From Haberlea rhodopensis (Eukaryota > Streptophyta > Magnoliopsida > Lamiales > Gesneriaceae): a stretch of 64,000 nt of DNA. Below are positions 10,345 to 22,088 of this stretch, one piece after another; positions within the stretch are counted from its first letter, which is position 1; the number at the start of each line of letters is the position of its first letter. Below the pieces are notes generated by a model, which did no database searches, was not told the origin of the DNA, and saw nothing but the letters and a program-made list of their open reading frames with translations. The translations under genes were made by a program, and so were the position numbers. Location: the NCBI GenBank assembly GCA_907163345.1, contig CAJQUN010000014.1:4340001-4404000 (forward strand), read 5' to 3'.

Positions 10345-13300
10345 AAATTATATCTGGAAGATCTTAAGAAGACAAAAGGAAGTGTGACTTCCGCTTCAGA
10401 TATTTTTGTTATAGAAGTCAATTTATCTACTTCTTCATCATGGGTATTAGATACTGGATATTATTCTCATATTTGTGTTAATGTGCAGGATCTCAAAAAG
10501 AGTAGGTTGTTGGCGAAAGGCGAGGTTGATCTCCGAGTGAGAAATGGAGCAAGAGTTGCTGCATTAGCTATAGAAGATTACTGTTTAACTTTGCCTTCTG
10601 GTTTATTATTAGATTTACAAGACTGTTATTTTGTGCCATCTATTACTAGAAATATTATTTCAATTTCTTGTTTGGACAAGATTGGTTTTTCATTTATTAT
10701 AAAGGACAAGTGTTGTTCCATTTATTTGAATGATATGTTTTATGCTAGTGCACAATTGATTAATAGTCTTTATGTTTAAACATAGATATGCCTGTCTATA
10801 ACATAAATACTAAAAGGATTAAGAATAATGATTTAAATCCAACTTATCTCTGGCATTGTTGCTTGGGCCATATAAACGAGAATCGCATATCGAAACTTCA
10901 TAAGGATGGAGTGTTATATTTATTGATTTTGAATCATATGAAACATGTGAATCTTGTTTAATGGGCAAGATGACTAAAGCTCCTTTCAAGGGACATGTTG
11001 AAAGGACGAATGATTTATTGAGTCTCATACATAGTGATGTATGTGGACCAATAAGCACACAAGCTAGAGGTGGTTTTCAATACTTCGTTACATTTACTGA
11101 TGACTTCAGTATATATGGGTATGTGTACCTGATGAAACATAAACATGAAACCTTTGAAAAGTTCAAAGATTTCAAGAATGAAGTACAAAACCAACTTGGC
11201 AAAAGTATCAAAACCCTCCGATCAGATCGAGGAGGTGAATACCTAAGCCAAGAGTTTCATGACTATCTAAAGGAGTGTGGGATAGTCCCACAACTCACTC
11301 CTCCGTATACTCCACAATGGAATGGTGTATCCGAAAGGAGGAATCGAACTTTGTTGGACATGGTTCGATCAATGATGAGTCATGCAGATCTTCCGACTTC
11401 CTTTTGGGGACATGCTTTAGAAACAACAATATTTATACTGAACCATGTTCCATCTAAATCAGTAGAAAAGACACCATATGAGATATGGACTAAGAAGCAT
11501 CATAGTATGTCTTTTATGAAGATTTGGGATTGTGAGGCTTACGTGAGACGTCACATCTCCAACAAACTTGGACCCAAATCTGATAAGTGTTTATTTGTGG
11601 GGTATCCTAAGGAAACGAAAGGATACTATTTCTATTATCCCACCGAGAACAAAGTACTTGTTGCTCGGACTGGTGTCTTTCTTGAAAGATAATTTATTTC
11701 GAGAAGAACCAGTGGGAGACAAATAGAACTTAGTGAAGTTCAACCACAAGAAAACATTGAACATGATATTGAGATGGAAACAGAGCAGACACCACAAGCT
11801 GTTGTGGATGAAATGCCTGCTCAAGAGACACAAGCCCAGCGTAGGTCTGTAAGAGAACACCGTGAGCCACAGAGATATGGATTTCTTGTGACTCAACAAG
11901 GTGACTTACTACTTATTGATGAGGATGAGCCGTCATCTTATCAAGAAGCTATAATGGGCACTGATTCTGAGAAATGGCAAGAAGCCATGAAATCTGAGAT
12001 GGAATCCATGTATGCAAACCAAGTATGGACTTTGGTTGACTCGCCTGAAGGGGTAAGACCCATAGGGTGCAAATGGATTTTCAAGAAGAAGACCGACATG
12101 GATGATAATGTACAAACCTTTAAAGGTCGACTGGTTGCTAAAGGTTTCAAACAAATTCATGGTATTGACTATGATAAAACTTTATCACCAGTTGCCATGG
12201 TTAAATCCATTAGGATCTTGCTTGCAATAGCTGCATTTCATGATTATGAAATCTGACAGATGGATGTCAAAACAGCTTTCCTTAATGGAAATTTATTTGA
12301 GGATGTGTACATGACATAACCTGAGGGTTTTGTCGATCCAAAGGATGCTGGAAAGATATGCAAGCTACAACGATCCATTTATGGATTAAAGCAAGCTTCT
12401 CGGAGTTGGAATCTTCGTTTTGATGATGCAGTCAAAGAGTTTGGTTTCATCAAAAACGTAGATGAACCTTGTGTCTACAAGAAGGTCAGTGGGAGCATAA
12501 TTATCTTCCTAATATTGTATGTAGATGACATACTTCTAATTGGGAATGATATCCCTGCCTTACAATCTGTAGAGATTTGGCTAGGGAATTGCTTTTCTAT
12601 GAAAGATTTAGGTGAAGCCACCTACGTATTAGGTATCAAGATCTATAGAGATAGATCAAGAAGATTGATTGGCCTAAGTCAAAGTACATACATAGACAAA
12701 GTGCTAAAACGGTTTAGCATGCAAGAATCAAAGAAAGGATTCGTGCCTATGACACATGGGATACATCTCTCGAAGGATTAGTGTCCTTCAACACCAGATG
12801 AGAGACAACGCATGAGTAAGATTTCATATGCGTCAGCTATTGGATCTATCATGTATGCCATGATATGTACTCGTCCCGATGTCTCGTATGCTTTGAGCAT
12901 GATGAGCAGATATCAGGTTGAATCCAGGTGAAAGTCACTGGATTACAGTCAAGAATATCCTGAAGTACTTGAGAAGAACTAAGGATACATTCTTGATTTA
13001 CGAAGGTGGGGAAGAGCTCAATGTAATATGTTACACTGATGCAAGCTTCCAAACCGACAAAGATGATTTCCGATCGCAATCATGATATGTGTTTTACTTA
13101 AATGGATGTGCTGTAAGCTGGAAGAGTTCAAAGCAAGAGACAGTAGTAGATTCTACAACTGAAGCTGAATACATTGTTGCCTCAGATGCAGCAAAGGAAG
13201 CTGTTTGGATCAAAAAGTTCATTTCTGAACTTGGGGTGATGCTTAGCATACTAGATCCGATTGAACTCTATTGTGACAACAATGGAGACATCGCATTGGC

Positions 13301-13508
13301 TAAGGAACCTAGATCTCACCAAAGATCTAAGCACATACTTTGGCGCTTTCATTTCATTCGAGAAATAGTTGAAAGAGGAGATGTAAAAATATGCAAAGTA
13401 CCAACTGATGATAATGTATCTGACCCACTGACGAAGCCACTATCACAGCAGAAGCATGATCGTCATACTAGATCTCTAGGCATTAAGTATATGTCTGATT
13501 GGTCTTAG
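10345..13508 (+). pseudogene. Copia pol (protease, integrase, RT, RNase H), disrupted
   Basis: Protease: WVLDTG near 10441-10458, in the frame ending at 10777-10779. The GAG pre-integrase zinc domain (WHCCLGH ... CESCLMGK) spans a frameshift near 10920. The integrase core 10961-11692 shows HSDVCGPI, the RSDRGGEY segment and NGVSERRNR. RT runs from about 11880 with YVDD at 12518-12529. RNase H 13089-13508 has VDSTTEAEY and LYCDN. Breaks: TAA 11690, TGA 12254, TAA 12317, TAG 12779, a one-base insertion near 12918 and TGA 13083. It ends with a TAG at 13506-13508, 15 bp before the 3' LTR. Confidence 0.92.
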
Positions 13509-13510
13509 TG

Positions 13511-13523
13511 CAAGTGGGAGATT
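13511..13523 (+). other. polypurine tract of the inner Copia element
   Basis: caagtgggagatt sits directly before the 3' LTR start (TGTTGGGATATG at 13524), the expected place and composition for the plus-strand primer of a Copia element. Confidence 0.8.
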
Positions 13524-15003
13524 TGTTGGGATATGCCCTAAGACAACTCATTAGATGATTGTTTATGGCATACAATGTATTATGGTTTTATTAATGGCAA
13601 TTCATTATTATATATTGTTCGAGTATCTGTGTAATATGAATTAATATATAAGTTAATGTCTTTAAAATAATATTGTATTGTTCTTAAAGATTGTCCCTAG
13701 TCAAGTATTATCATGAATAAGGATAATGATAATGCATTGAGGCTAGTATGTTTTGATTGTTGAATTGTTCATAGATATGAGATATCAAATCAACACATGG
13801 GTACATGTTAGAGAACGATGTACTGGACAGACCCACCGTGAGAATGCTACATGGATAGTTATATGAACGTCATAAGCAATTCTCATAGTGATAATAGTGT
13901 ATGTAATCCTTACAACTTGAGATCACCAGAGATCCCAACATAAGGAGTCATGTATCTTGATATTGTCAAACGTTACCTGTAACATGGTAAACTATATAGA
14001 CAATCATTGGATACACCACGAATTATGTAGAGGGATGTTGAGTGATCAAGAAAGGATTTGTCCCTACTATATAACAGGAGAAGTGTTTGGGCCCTTGATC
14101 AAGTAAGACTAAAATGCATGGTCGTGCTCGAATGAGTCGATATGTGATATCGTGCTTATTCGTTTATTCTAGTTCTACTTGGGGATCAAGAAATAAAAGA
14201 TTGAATATATGAGTATGACTATTCCATGACTCGTGTTAAATCTAAACACAATGAACAATGGGATTAAGTTACATGGTTAATATTATCACAGTCCGTAGGT
14301 TATGTCGAGTCAATGACATTCTTGTAATTTGGGTAGCCTTGATGTGTTGCTAGATACCGCTCATTGCTTGTGACATAAAATTAGATTTTATGTCGCTGCC
14401 AACATTGCAAGATCCCATCGGGTCACACAAAAGATTAAATCGATAAAGGGAGATATAATTCATTGGATGAATTAATTAATTAAGAAGAGTCTTAATTGTA
14501 ATTATTAGATGTATGGATTTAATTAAGATATTGGTATGGGCCAATAAGGCTTTTTGAAAGCCCTTTTAATTAAATCTAATCTAATATATATAAACTAACA
14601 AGGTTATAATTAAGAGTTAATTATCATAAAACCTATTAGCCACCATACATACACTCTCGGCCGCCGCCTCACACTCACCCTTTTTCACGCCGCCTCCGCC
14701 GTGCAATAGTGGGTGGTGAACGGCCGTCGTTGATCGGTTTTGAACCGTGAGTCTAGTTTTGGTTTAAGAACGAGTCTAGCAACTTGTTATTAAACACATT
14801 TTTCGATTTGATCGTGTGGATACCGTAGAGAAGAAGGTGCAAATCTTTGTTCGTGACTCGTGGTCTTGCAATGAGGATTCTGCTACAAACACGCTACAAG
14901 GGTACGATTCTTAATCAATCTCGGTATGATTAACTTTGTATAGGTCCAGTGGTAGGAATCAAGTTTTATTTTCCGCTGCGTATTGCTTGATTGATTCTGA
15001 ACA
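13524..15003 (+). repeat. 3' LTR of the inner Copia element
   Basis: 1480 bp, starting TGTTGGGATATG and ending tctgaaca before the GATAT target duplication. About 25 substitutions from the 5' LTR by eye and no length change. Confidence 0.95.
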
Positions 15004-15008
15004 GATAT

Positions 15009-15951
15009 ACATAGCAATATTTTCTGCAATCATCGATGAAAGTAATAAAAATACTTTTTCCCTCTTCTTGTTTACATAAACTTTAAATCACATATGTATT
15101 CTAGAGAAGTCAAATTTCTTTCCACCGAATGAAACAATGCCTTTGTCATTTTCGTTACAACACATACTACATTTATACTTCACATTTATATGTTGGATCA
15201 ATATCATATTTATAAATTCAAATTCATCAAGCGTTGCAGAGTGTTGTAATTTACTTGTCCTAAATGAACATGCCAAATATTAGAACACTCTAGCAAGTAC
15301 ATAGAATCTTGCATCATATTGCCATCAACCTTTCAGTTTAATTTCATTCGTTTTTAAGAAATTCACTTGCTTATTCATTTTCCTGCCAATATTGTTCATT
15401 TCTATATTATTTGTCTTTTTAGTCACTTTGTTGACTTCCGGCTTTTGATTTTCTTTTTCAATCCTTAGTCGGAAAAACTCGCTATTATTGCTTGATTTAG
15501 CAATATTGGTCTTTTCAGTTATTTTATTCATATTGATTTTCGACTTTCGATTATTATCTTCAATATTCTTCATTTCTTCCTGTTGTGTTTTAGATTCCTT
15601 TTGAATTCTTCTCACAGTGGTGGAAGTTTCTCAATTTCGGCAGTGACTTGGAAAGACTCACTTAAACTCATCCATTTTGCATGAATTTTGTTCAAGATGA
15701 CTTAAAGTTCTTGCACTTGACTCACAACGGATTTCGATATATCATTTTGAAATCCAAGAAGCGCCCCAATATGACTTTCTCAAGGCCGGAATTTCCACAT
15801 TATACTTGCTCTCAAGCAAGTTTCATAGTTCATTCACGGTACTAACTCGACAATACACATCATATAGTGTATCATCGACAATACACATCATATAGTGTAT
15901 CATCAAGGAGATTCAATATATAGTTCTTGCATAAGAAATCACTTAGATTCC
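15009..15951 (-). pseudogene. gag-like and integrase remnants of the outer Copia element
   Basis: Minus-strand frames 15276-15088 (with TSKLQHSATLDEFEFINM and VKYKCSMCC) fit the pre-integrase zinc region of Copia elements. Frame 15615-15325 is a Lys/Asn/Glu-rich stretch as seen in the tail of gag. The protease and the usual zinc knuckle are missing, so a deletion separates the two parts. The segment continues the element interrupted at 6460. Confidence 0.6.
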
Positions 15952-16562
15952 TTGCTGTCTTCAATTCCACAAGGGTCTAGTGGGAGTCGTTGTTTGCGCG
16001 GATGTTGGAAAATCTAAAGATGACAATAATAAGTTTGAGTCGAGGCTGGTGTTCTACTCTATCTCCTTAAGAAGATATTGCCCCGGTGCTCACGGAATAC
16101 AACAGTCTCCTCACAAGATACAACGATTATTTGCTTATAGTATTAGCACTACAAATTATAAGTCTAACAACCACAAATGTTGCAAACTCTCTTCTTTCAA
16201 GAAAAAGATATGAGTATGATGCAGAATAAACTTGAATCTTGCTTTTCTCTCCAAAATGTAGTGTTTAATTTTGAAAAGCATTTTTTAATTCATCATAGGT
16301 ATGTTATATAGATAATAGCCTAAGGTGTATCATCAAAATACACCATTTGAAGTCAACATATCAAAAAAACGCAACTGCACATGAAGAGCTGCAACTCTTG
16401 GAATAAACTACAGGGCCACGATCGATCGCCCGGCCACCTTCAACTTTCTGGAGGCCGTGATCCTCCTGTAGGCATTTTATTGTTGCCTTTTTGCAGTTCT
16501 TTCCGGGTTTGATTTTTTTTTTTCCATATTTTCATGTTTAATTTCAATTCATTAATCATATT
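15952..16562 (-). repeat. 5' LTR of the outer Copia element, edge eroded
   Basis: Aligns with 3017-3674 through shared blocks (tgtcttcaattccacaagg, ctccttaagaagat, ggtgctcacggaat, caactttctggaggccg). Its right end lacks the last bases (tttttccaaca) found in the other LTR. The left boundary is approximate. Confidence 0.75.
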
Positions 16563-17889
16563 TGTATGTAAAGATAAAATAGTATGACGATTAGTATAAA
16601 AAAAGTAGATAAGAAAAAAATAATAGAATGACTATTGTTTTCAATAATGGATTTGAAATGTGACAAATATATAGAATACAATTTTAGAAGAAAAAAAGTA
16701 GATGAATGACTATGTTTGAAATTTTAATGCAACCAACGTTTTATGAATTCAAACGTCCTACTCCTAATAAACAGGGCCATACTATTTCAGTTTCTCACCC
16801 CTTGATGAAGTTGTATCGCAACTCTTCAGTATAAAGTTTCGATAGTCCTTCAAGGGATAAAATAAAATCATATTTAAAATTTAGAAAACATTATTCTTAC
16901 TCAAATTGCATATAGTTTTTTTAGATGGCTGCTTCTGGAATTTTTTTTAAAAAATGAATGGACTATGGATCAAAATCAAACTCATTGAACAAATTTTTTT
17001 AAAGTAAAATCGGAATGGGTTTGATGTGCCCAGACACATCTCTCCATCCAAGTAACCATTAACACATTTCACTCATAGTAGACCAACACACATCATATAT
17101 ATCGAGTTCATAAAAGTGAAATCTATGCTCATGAGGATAACAAGCTGTTAGGATCAAACGTTTACCAATTAAAAGCTATAGTTGGTAATATATGTGCAAC
17201 TTAAAATCCTCATACAGTGGCAGTGTAAAGCCCTATACTAACGACAGTTGGGTATGAGGGGCTGCGCCAATAGGCCTGACTGTTGAGCCACTAGATAGCA
17301 GATGACATGTATTTTCGTCCACGAGTGCACTTAAGGACTCGACAACACGTCACACCCAATACAACCACTCCATTCGACGAGAGTTACGTATGATCTTTTA
17401 TTATTAATATTATATATAATCAGATGAAAAATCCCTTATCATCGGTATCGCCTTGTACGAAACAACAGAAAATATTGGTTGGGTACAAATAATGGGCAGG
17501 ACGAAGGAAAGAAAATAAAACACAATAAAGACTTTAAATTAATGAGGGCTGAGGCCAACCCCTCCACTCCAATTCCTGTTCCTGTTTCTGTTCCTTCATT
17601 GGTAACAGTAAACACCACAAAGTCTCAGTTTTTGCAGGCGCCGCTCTACATATCCCATCCTCCAGTACTCTCTCTCAATCTATACACGCATATGTATACA
17701 AGGAAAACTAGCCTGTATGCATGTAAGTATATATTTACAGCCATTATATATATATATATATATACACTATTATTATTTTGCAGCGAAATGAAGATCTTTT
17801 TTTTCTCCTGATATTCCGATCATGGGTTCCTTACATCCGTATTTATAATATAGATTCTGCCCATTTCTCGAACCATTGAACTTTTAGTC
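16563..17889. other. intergenic region upstream of the PLATZ gene
   Basis: AT-rich sequence without a supported gene. It probably includes the promoter and 5' untranslated region of the PLATZ gene. A TA-rich run (about 17742-17765) is present but is a simple repeat as much as a TATA box. An open frame at 17479-17811 looks like chance. Confidence 0.5.
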
Positions 17890-19224
17890 ATGGTGGGCTC
17901 CTCTCTTTTCTTCTTTTTTTCCCTTTTTTATTCATCAATTTCGCATAAATATTTTCGTGTGTTTTTGAAATTTTGATGGAATTTGGGTTATATGTTGTTT
18001 GCAGTTGGATACTTCGAAGATTCCACGGTGGCTGTTGGCCCTGTTGCGTGAGAAATTCTTTAATGCGTGTTTGATTCACGAGGATGCAAAGAAGAATGAA
18101 AAAAATGTTTTTTGTTTGGATTGCTGCGAAGGAATTTGCCCTCACTGCTTCATCCATCATCCTTCTCACCGGCTCTTGCAGGTCTAAATAAATTAATCAT
18201 AACTTATCTTCACAAAAAAAATAATTGTTTTTCAGTAATTTGAATTTCTTGAAAAATGTTATCTTCTGATTTCCTCGGTTAGCTTCAGCTGAATTGATTT
18301 GTTTCTAGTTTAGTGGCTTATTTATTTGGTTTAATTTCAGATAAGGAGGTATGTGTACCATGATGTTATAAGGTTGGTGGATGCTGATAAATTAATGGAC
18401 TGTGCTCTAGTGCAAGTAAATTTTTTTTAACTTTCTTGGTTTAATTCTCATTTTACAGTTAAATTCAAATGTCTAATACTTTATACATTTTTTGTATAAA
18501 AACAAAATTTGCAGTCTTATAAAACGAATAATTCAAAAGTAGTGTTTTTGAACGCGAGAGCACAGTCGAGGGCATGCAGAGGTGGCGGCAACTTGTGCAT
18601 CAGTTGCGACAGGAACCTGCAAGACTCCTTTCTCTTTTGCTCTCTTTCTTGCAAGGTGCTGCTTTCTTCTTTTATTGATTTGTATTTGGAAAAAAAAAGA
18701 TTTTTATTCGATTCTAAAAATAAGAAAAATGAAATAGATTGAATTTTGATTCCAATTTTCAACCCATTTCATGTATTTCCGGTTGATTTTTTTACAAAAT
18801 TATTAAAAATATATTTATGTATAGTTAGCGAAGTTATCAACTCAAAATTAATTTATTTTCTTGTTTTGCACAGCTTCAACATGAACTGAGAAATGGCTGC
18901 AAAGTTTCAAATTATATCCGCAAATGTGAGTTTCTTGCATTGCCTGAACCGGGTTTAGATGACGGCCAAATGACACCCGATTCAGTGCTAGAAGCCACCG
19001 GTCAGGGAAGTTCGGACTCCGGTTCCAACTGCGGCGGCCCCATCAGATTGGTGGGTTGCACTGCCCTCGCCTGCACGGCTACCACGGAGGTTGTGAGAAA
19101 GAAAAGAAGTAATCTTGCTGGGTTCCGGACTGATTTCAGTCTGGCTTGTGAACCGGTTATGGAAGTATCTGAAATAATAATAAACCGGAGGAAGGGTACC
19201 CCTCACCGGTCTCCATTTTACTGA
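17890..19224 (+). CDS. PLATZ-family transcription factor
   Basis: Plant AT-rich sequence and zinc-binding (PLATZ) proteins are plant-specific nuclear DNA-binding repressors. Exons by reading: 18005-18181, 18341-18415, 18515-18655 and 18874-19224, all phase 0 with GT-AG borders, giving 247 residues plus a first exon. Exon 2 shows IPRWLLALL and the zinc cluster C-x2-H-x11-C-x2-C followed by CEGICPHC and HHPSH. Exon 3 reads IRRYVYHDVIRLVDADKLMD. Exon 4 has NNSKVVFLN and a second Cys set (CISC, CSLSC). The C-terminus carries DDGQMTPDSVLEATG, CTALACTATTEVVRKKRS and the terminal RRKGTPHRSPFY typical of the family. The first exon is uncertain: an ATG at 17890 is followed at once by a GT donor, so the first exon may encode only Met. 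The gene looks intact. Confidence 0.93.
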
Positions 19225-20225
19225 TTTGTATAGGGGGAATAGTTGGGGCATAATTGGTAATTCACAAATTCTGCCAGGAAAATTGGCATCCCCTAAAATT
19301 TTGCAGGGTACACTTCCAGTCCCATGTGTCGGTGTTGATGCCCAGTTATAAAACTATATTTATATAAAAAGATTTGAAATCATGAAATTCAAATTATTGA
19401 TTTTAAATTAATTTAATTATTTAAAAAAATTTATACTGGTTTTATTTTAAATCCATATATATATTAATTAATATAAATATAATAATAATTATGATTAATT
19501 TGAAATACACCTAAGATATTATTAGAAATTCGTTCTCAACTCAAATCTCGCCATTCAAATAAACCAATTCATTCAAACACAATCTTAGTTGATAGTTTTT
19601 GGTGCAGTACACTAGTTGCGTCATCTACATATTTATTTTTATATTTTTGTTTTAATATTTTAAATCTTATTAGTTAATTAAATTGTTACATAAAAAATTA
19701 TTTGTAATTTTAATATTTCAAAATTGATTAATTAATTAAATTGTTTTGGAAAATAATTTATTAATTATTGACTTATCTAGTTAATATCTATTATAAATAT
19801 ATTAAAAAATTTAAATTAATATGTTAAAAAATGTTTAAAACATAAATTTAATATGTAAATTATATTCATAAATTGGTAATAGATAATTAATTATATAAAA
19901 TAATTTTTGTAAATAAAATTAAAAGGAATATTGTAAGAAACATTCTTTTTAGAATAAAATTTTGAAATAGATGGTTGGATATACCGTATACGTTTCATAT
20001 TTGGTGCAAAATTCACGCTAACACTTATAAAACCAAGAGCCATTGAATTCTCCGCATAATTATTTAATAATTATAAACAAATTTCGACTATGAAAAGCTA
20101 GTATAGTTTAATATATCATTTTGAAAGTTGAATCTTTTGCAGCCTATAAATTATAAAAGGAAGAAAACAAATCTTCGATTACTTTGTTTTCGATTTCGTG
20201 GTTCCTATCCCTGGTTTGTACGAGA
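19225..20225. other. AT-rich intergenic region
   Basis: Contains the 3' end of the PLATZ transcript and very AT-rich sequence. No gene, RNA or element is recognised. Confidence 0.6.
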
Positions 20226-20563
20226 CGGTTAACAGTCTCTTTTTTTTTTTAGTTTAACAGAGTATTCAGGCTTGCGCCTGACTAATTCATGGTTGTCGAT
20301 ATCGGCCCTTCAGGATCGCCACCAGGTAAATCGAGGGATGTGCACGGTTGACAGGTTTCTGAGGGAGCGAACCAACAAGACCTGAACTCAGGACAAACTC
20401 CACAATATTTTAGTGGAGGATTTGTCTCATACGGGATTCGAACCTGCGACGTCGAAGGAATCTCCCCACATCACCTCAGCCCTTACCAATCCGTCTATGC
20501 CACTAGGGGCAAGCGAAAAACTCTAACCACTAAGCTAATTGACGTCGGTTAACAGTCTCTTTT
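20226..20563 (-). mobile_element. tRNA-derived SINE with long target duplication
   Basis: About 300 bp in minus orientation (20545 to about 20250) with an A-rich tail seen as an uninterrupted T run on the plus strand at about 20241-20250. The head has an A-box-like tagcttagtggttagag (20537-20521) and a perfect B-box GGTTCGAATCCC (20444-20433), the internal RNA polymerase III promoter of tRNA-derived SINEs. An identical 18-bp duplication cggttaacagtctctttt flanks it, allowing for the T run (20226 onward and 20546-20562), as made by LINE-type target-primed insertion. It lies between PLATZ and the GOLVEN gene. Confidence 0.88.
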
Positions 20564-22088
20564 AATCAAAGGGTTGGTTGATGTCACAATTTCAAAACAC
20601 AATCATGTCCAAGTTGGAAAGTTAGGTGTGCGTACAAGATTTAGGGGATGCATGCAGTGATAGAAGCAGAAACTCAGGGGAGACAAAAAAAAATTTGATG
20701 GAAAAATAATTGTATGACTCGGTTTGAGCTTTATTTATAAATATTTTATGTGAATTAGTTTTGAATTTAAAATATATGTATTATTAACAAGTGTATGTAT
20801 TTAGTGTTTTTTGAAGTATTGTTTAAAAAGTATGATTCTCATATTATATTGAAAAGTTTTTAGTGGGCTATTTCAATACTTTTACTAATACATAGTACAT
20901 TTCCTTCCATATAGCACAATTTAAAAAAAAAAATTCCTGCGATGGTTATTGAAAGATAGTGCATGATTTATCTTCGTAAATAATTTTTTACATCTATTTT
21001 TTCTATGAAAATTTGCATCCTTTATTTTTTTTATCAACCTTTAAATACTATTAAAATGTTGGGTTTGAAATATTTAAAAGAAAAATGTTGGAATTGAATA
21101 GTATTCATATTGAAAACATTGGTTACCAAAATTTATTAGAACGTGACTGATAGATTAAATTGATGTACTGGTTATGCATACTTAAAAAATCAAAAACTAT
21201 TTTGTTTAATTCTCATTTATTTTCTCTATCCTACTAGTACAAACCCAATGTTAGGGTATTTATTATATCAACTAAACCATTTTCTCAATATTTATTTATT
21301 TATATTTGAGGAGATGTTTTACAAGGATCTCGAATTTGAAACGTTTCCAAAATTAGGGACCTTCTTGGCTACCCCATGGGGCACCACAACATGTGGTAGA
21401 TCTCACCACACAACTATTGTGTAGTGAGATCTACCCCATGGGATAGCCAAGACAAAACCCAAAATTAGGTACCACTAGGCCAAAATGTATGTGTCATATT
21501 TATTTGGGTAAATTACAAAACTAGTCTCATAAAATATGAGCATTTTCAATGGTACTATCAAACTTATATTACTAATCAATTACAGCCAAATAAATTATTT
21601 TTCAATAAAAAACGTCTCAAATAAATATTTTTAGCAAATATATTCTCACAAAAATTATTTTTATCAAAAATGCTCTCAAGTTTTATTATTAGTTTATGAA
21701 CCACTTTTGTTAAAAAAAAATTCTTGTAAGATTATATTTGACTAAATCATTAATTTTGGGACTATTATTTCTCACATAATTTTTTTGGATTATATTTGAT
21801 AAGTTTTAAATATTTGGGACTATTATTGCAAAGGATCATATTCTGCGAGATTTTTTTTGTAATTATCAATCTTTATTTAAATATTAAGTAAGAGTTTTTT
21901 TTTTTTGTCTTTTTACTATATGGTTAATATAGTATATTCAATAATTAACTAAAGAGACAAATAGTTTTTAAAATTATTTCAGTAAAGTTAAATTTCAGAC
22001 TTGATTTTTCATGTATTATTCTTCAAATCCATTAATTTGATTGAATTAATGGCATAAACGACAATATTTAGACTACATAATTTATAGC
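20564..22088. other. AT-rich intergenic region
   Basis: No gene is supported. The only distinct structure is the hairpin at 21363-21452, listed separately. Confidence 0.6.
21363..21452. repeat. 90-bp hairpin (two-part stem)
   Basis: Outer arms tcttggctaccccatggg (21363-21380) and cccatgggatagccaaga (21435-21452) pair almost fully. Inner arms gtagatctcaccacacaa (21396-21413) and ttgtgtagtgagatctac (21417-21434) pair with one mismatch around a 3-nt loop. An unpaired bulge (21381-21395) lies on one side. It may be a small foldback MITE; no target duplication is evident. Confidence 0.8.

Larger units (their letters stand above)
6460..15008 (+). mobile_element. young Ty1/Copia LTR retrotransposon (inner) with GATAT target duplication
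   Basis: The element proper is 6465-15003 (8539 bp), flanked by GATAT at 6460-6464 and 15004-15008. It has two 1480-bp LTRs, a primer binding site, a long leader, gag and pol in Copia order (gag, protease, integrase, RT, RNase H). Hand comparison gives about 25 differences between the LTRs (near 1.7 percent), so it is recent, yet the coding region already carries several stops and frameshifts. Gag wording (LNGTNFLDWYRNLRIVLKQE) and long LTRs suggest the Tork/Angela side of Copia; the lineage is an inference. It lies inside the integrase region of the outer Copia element. Confidence 0.95.
3017..16562 (-). mobile_element. decayed Ty1/Copia LTR retrotransposon (outer, minus strand)
   Basis: Two related LTRs, 3017-3674 and about 15952-16562, bracket Copia coding remnants in the order expected for the minus strand: gag-like 15950-15325, integrase pieces 15276-15009 and 6459-6050, reverse transcriptase 5900-4720, RNase H 4717-4356. 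Without the 8.5-kb inner insertion it is about 5 kb. Every domain is frameshifted, the protease and part of the integrase are missing, and I see no clean primer binding site beside the right LTR. It is clearly older than the element inside it. Confidence 0.85.

Noticed and set aside
17479..17811. 110-codon open frame upstream of the PLATZ exons
   Set aside because: It has no family resemblance, ends before the PLATZ exon and includes low-complexity text; more likely 5' flank.
20433..20537. Possible functional tRNA gene
   Set aside because: A- and B-boxes are present, but there is no acceptor stem or cloverleaf, and the poly(A) tail and target duplication show a SINE.
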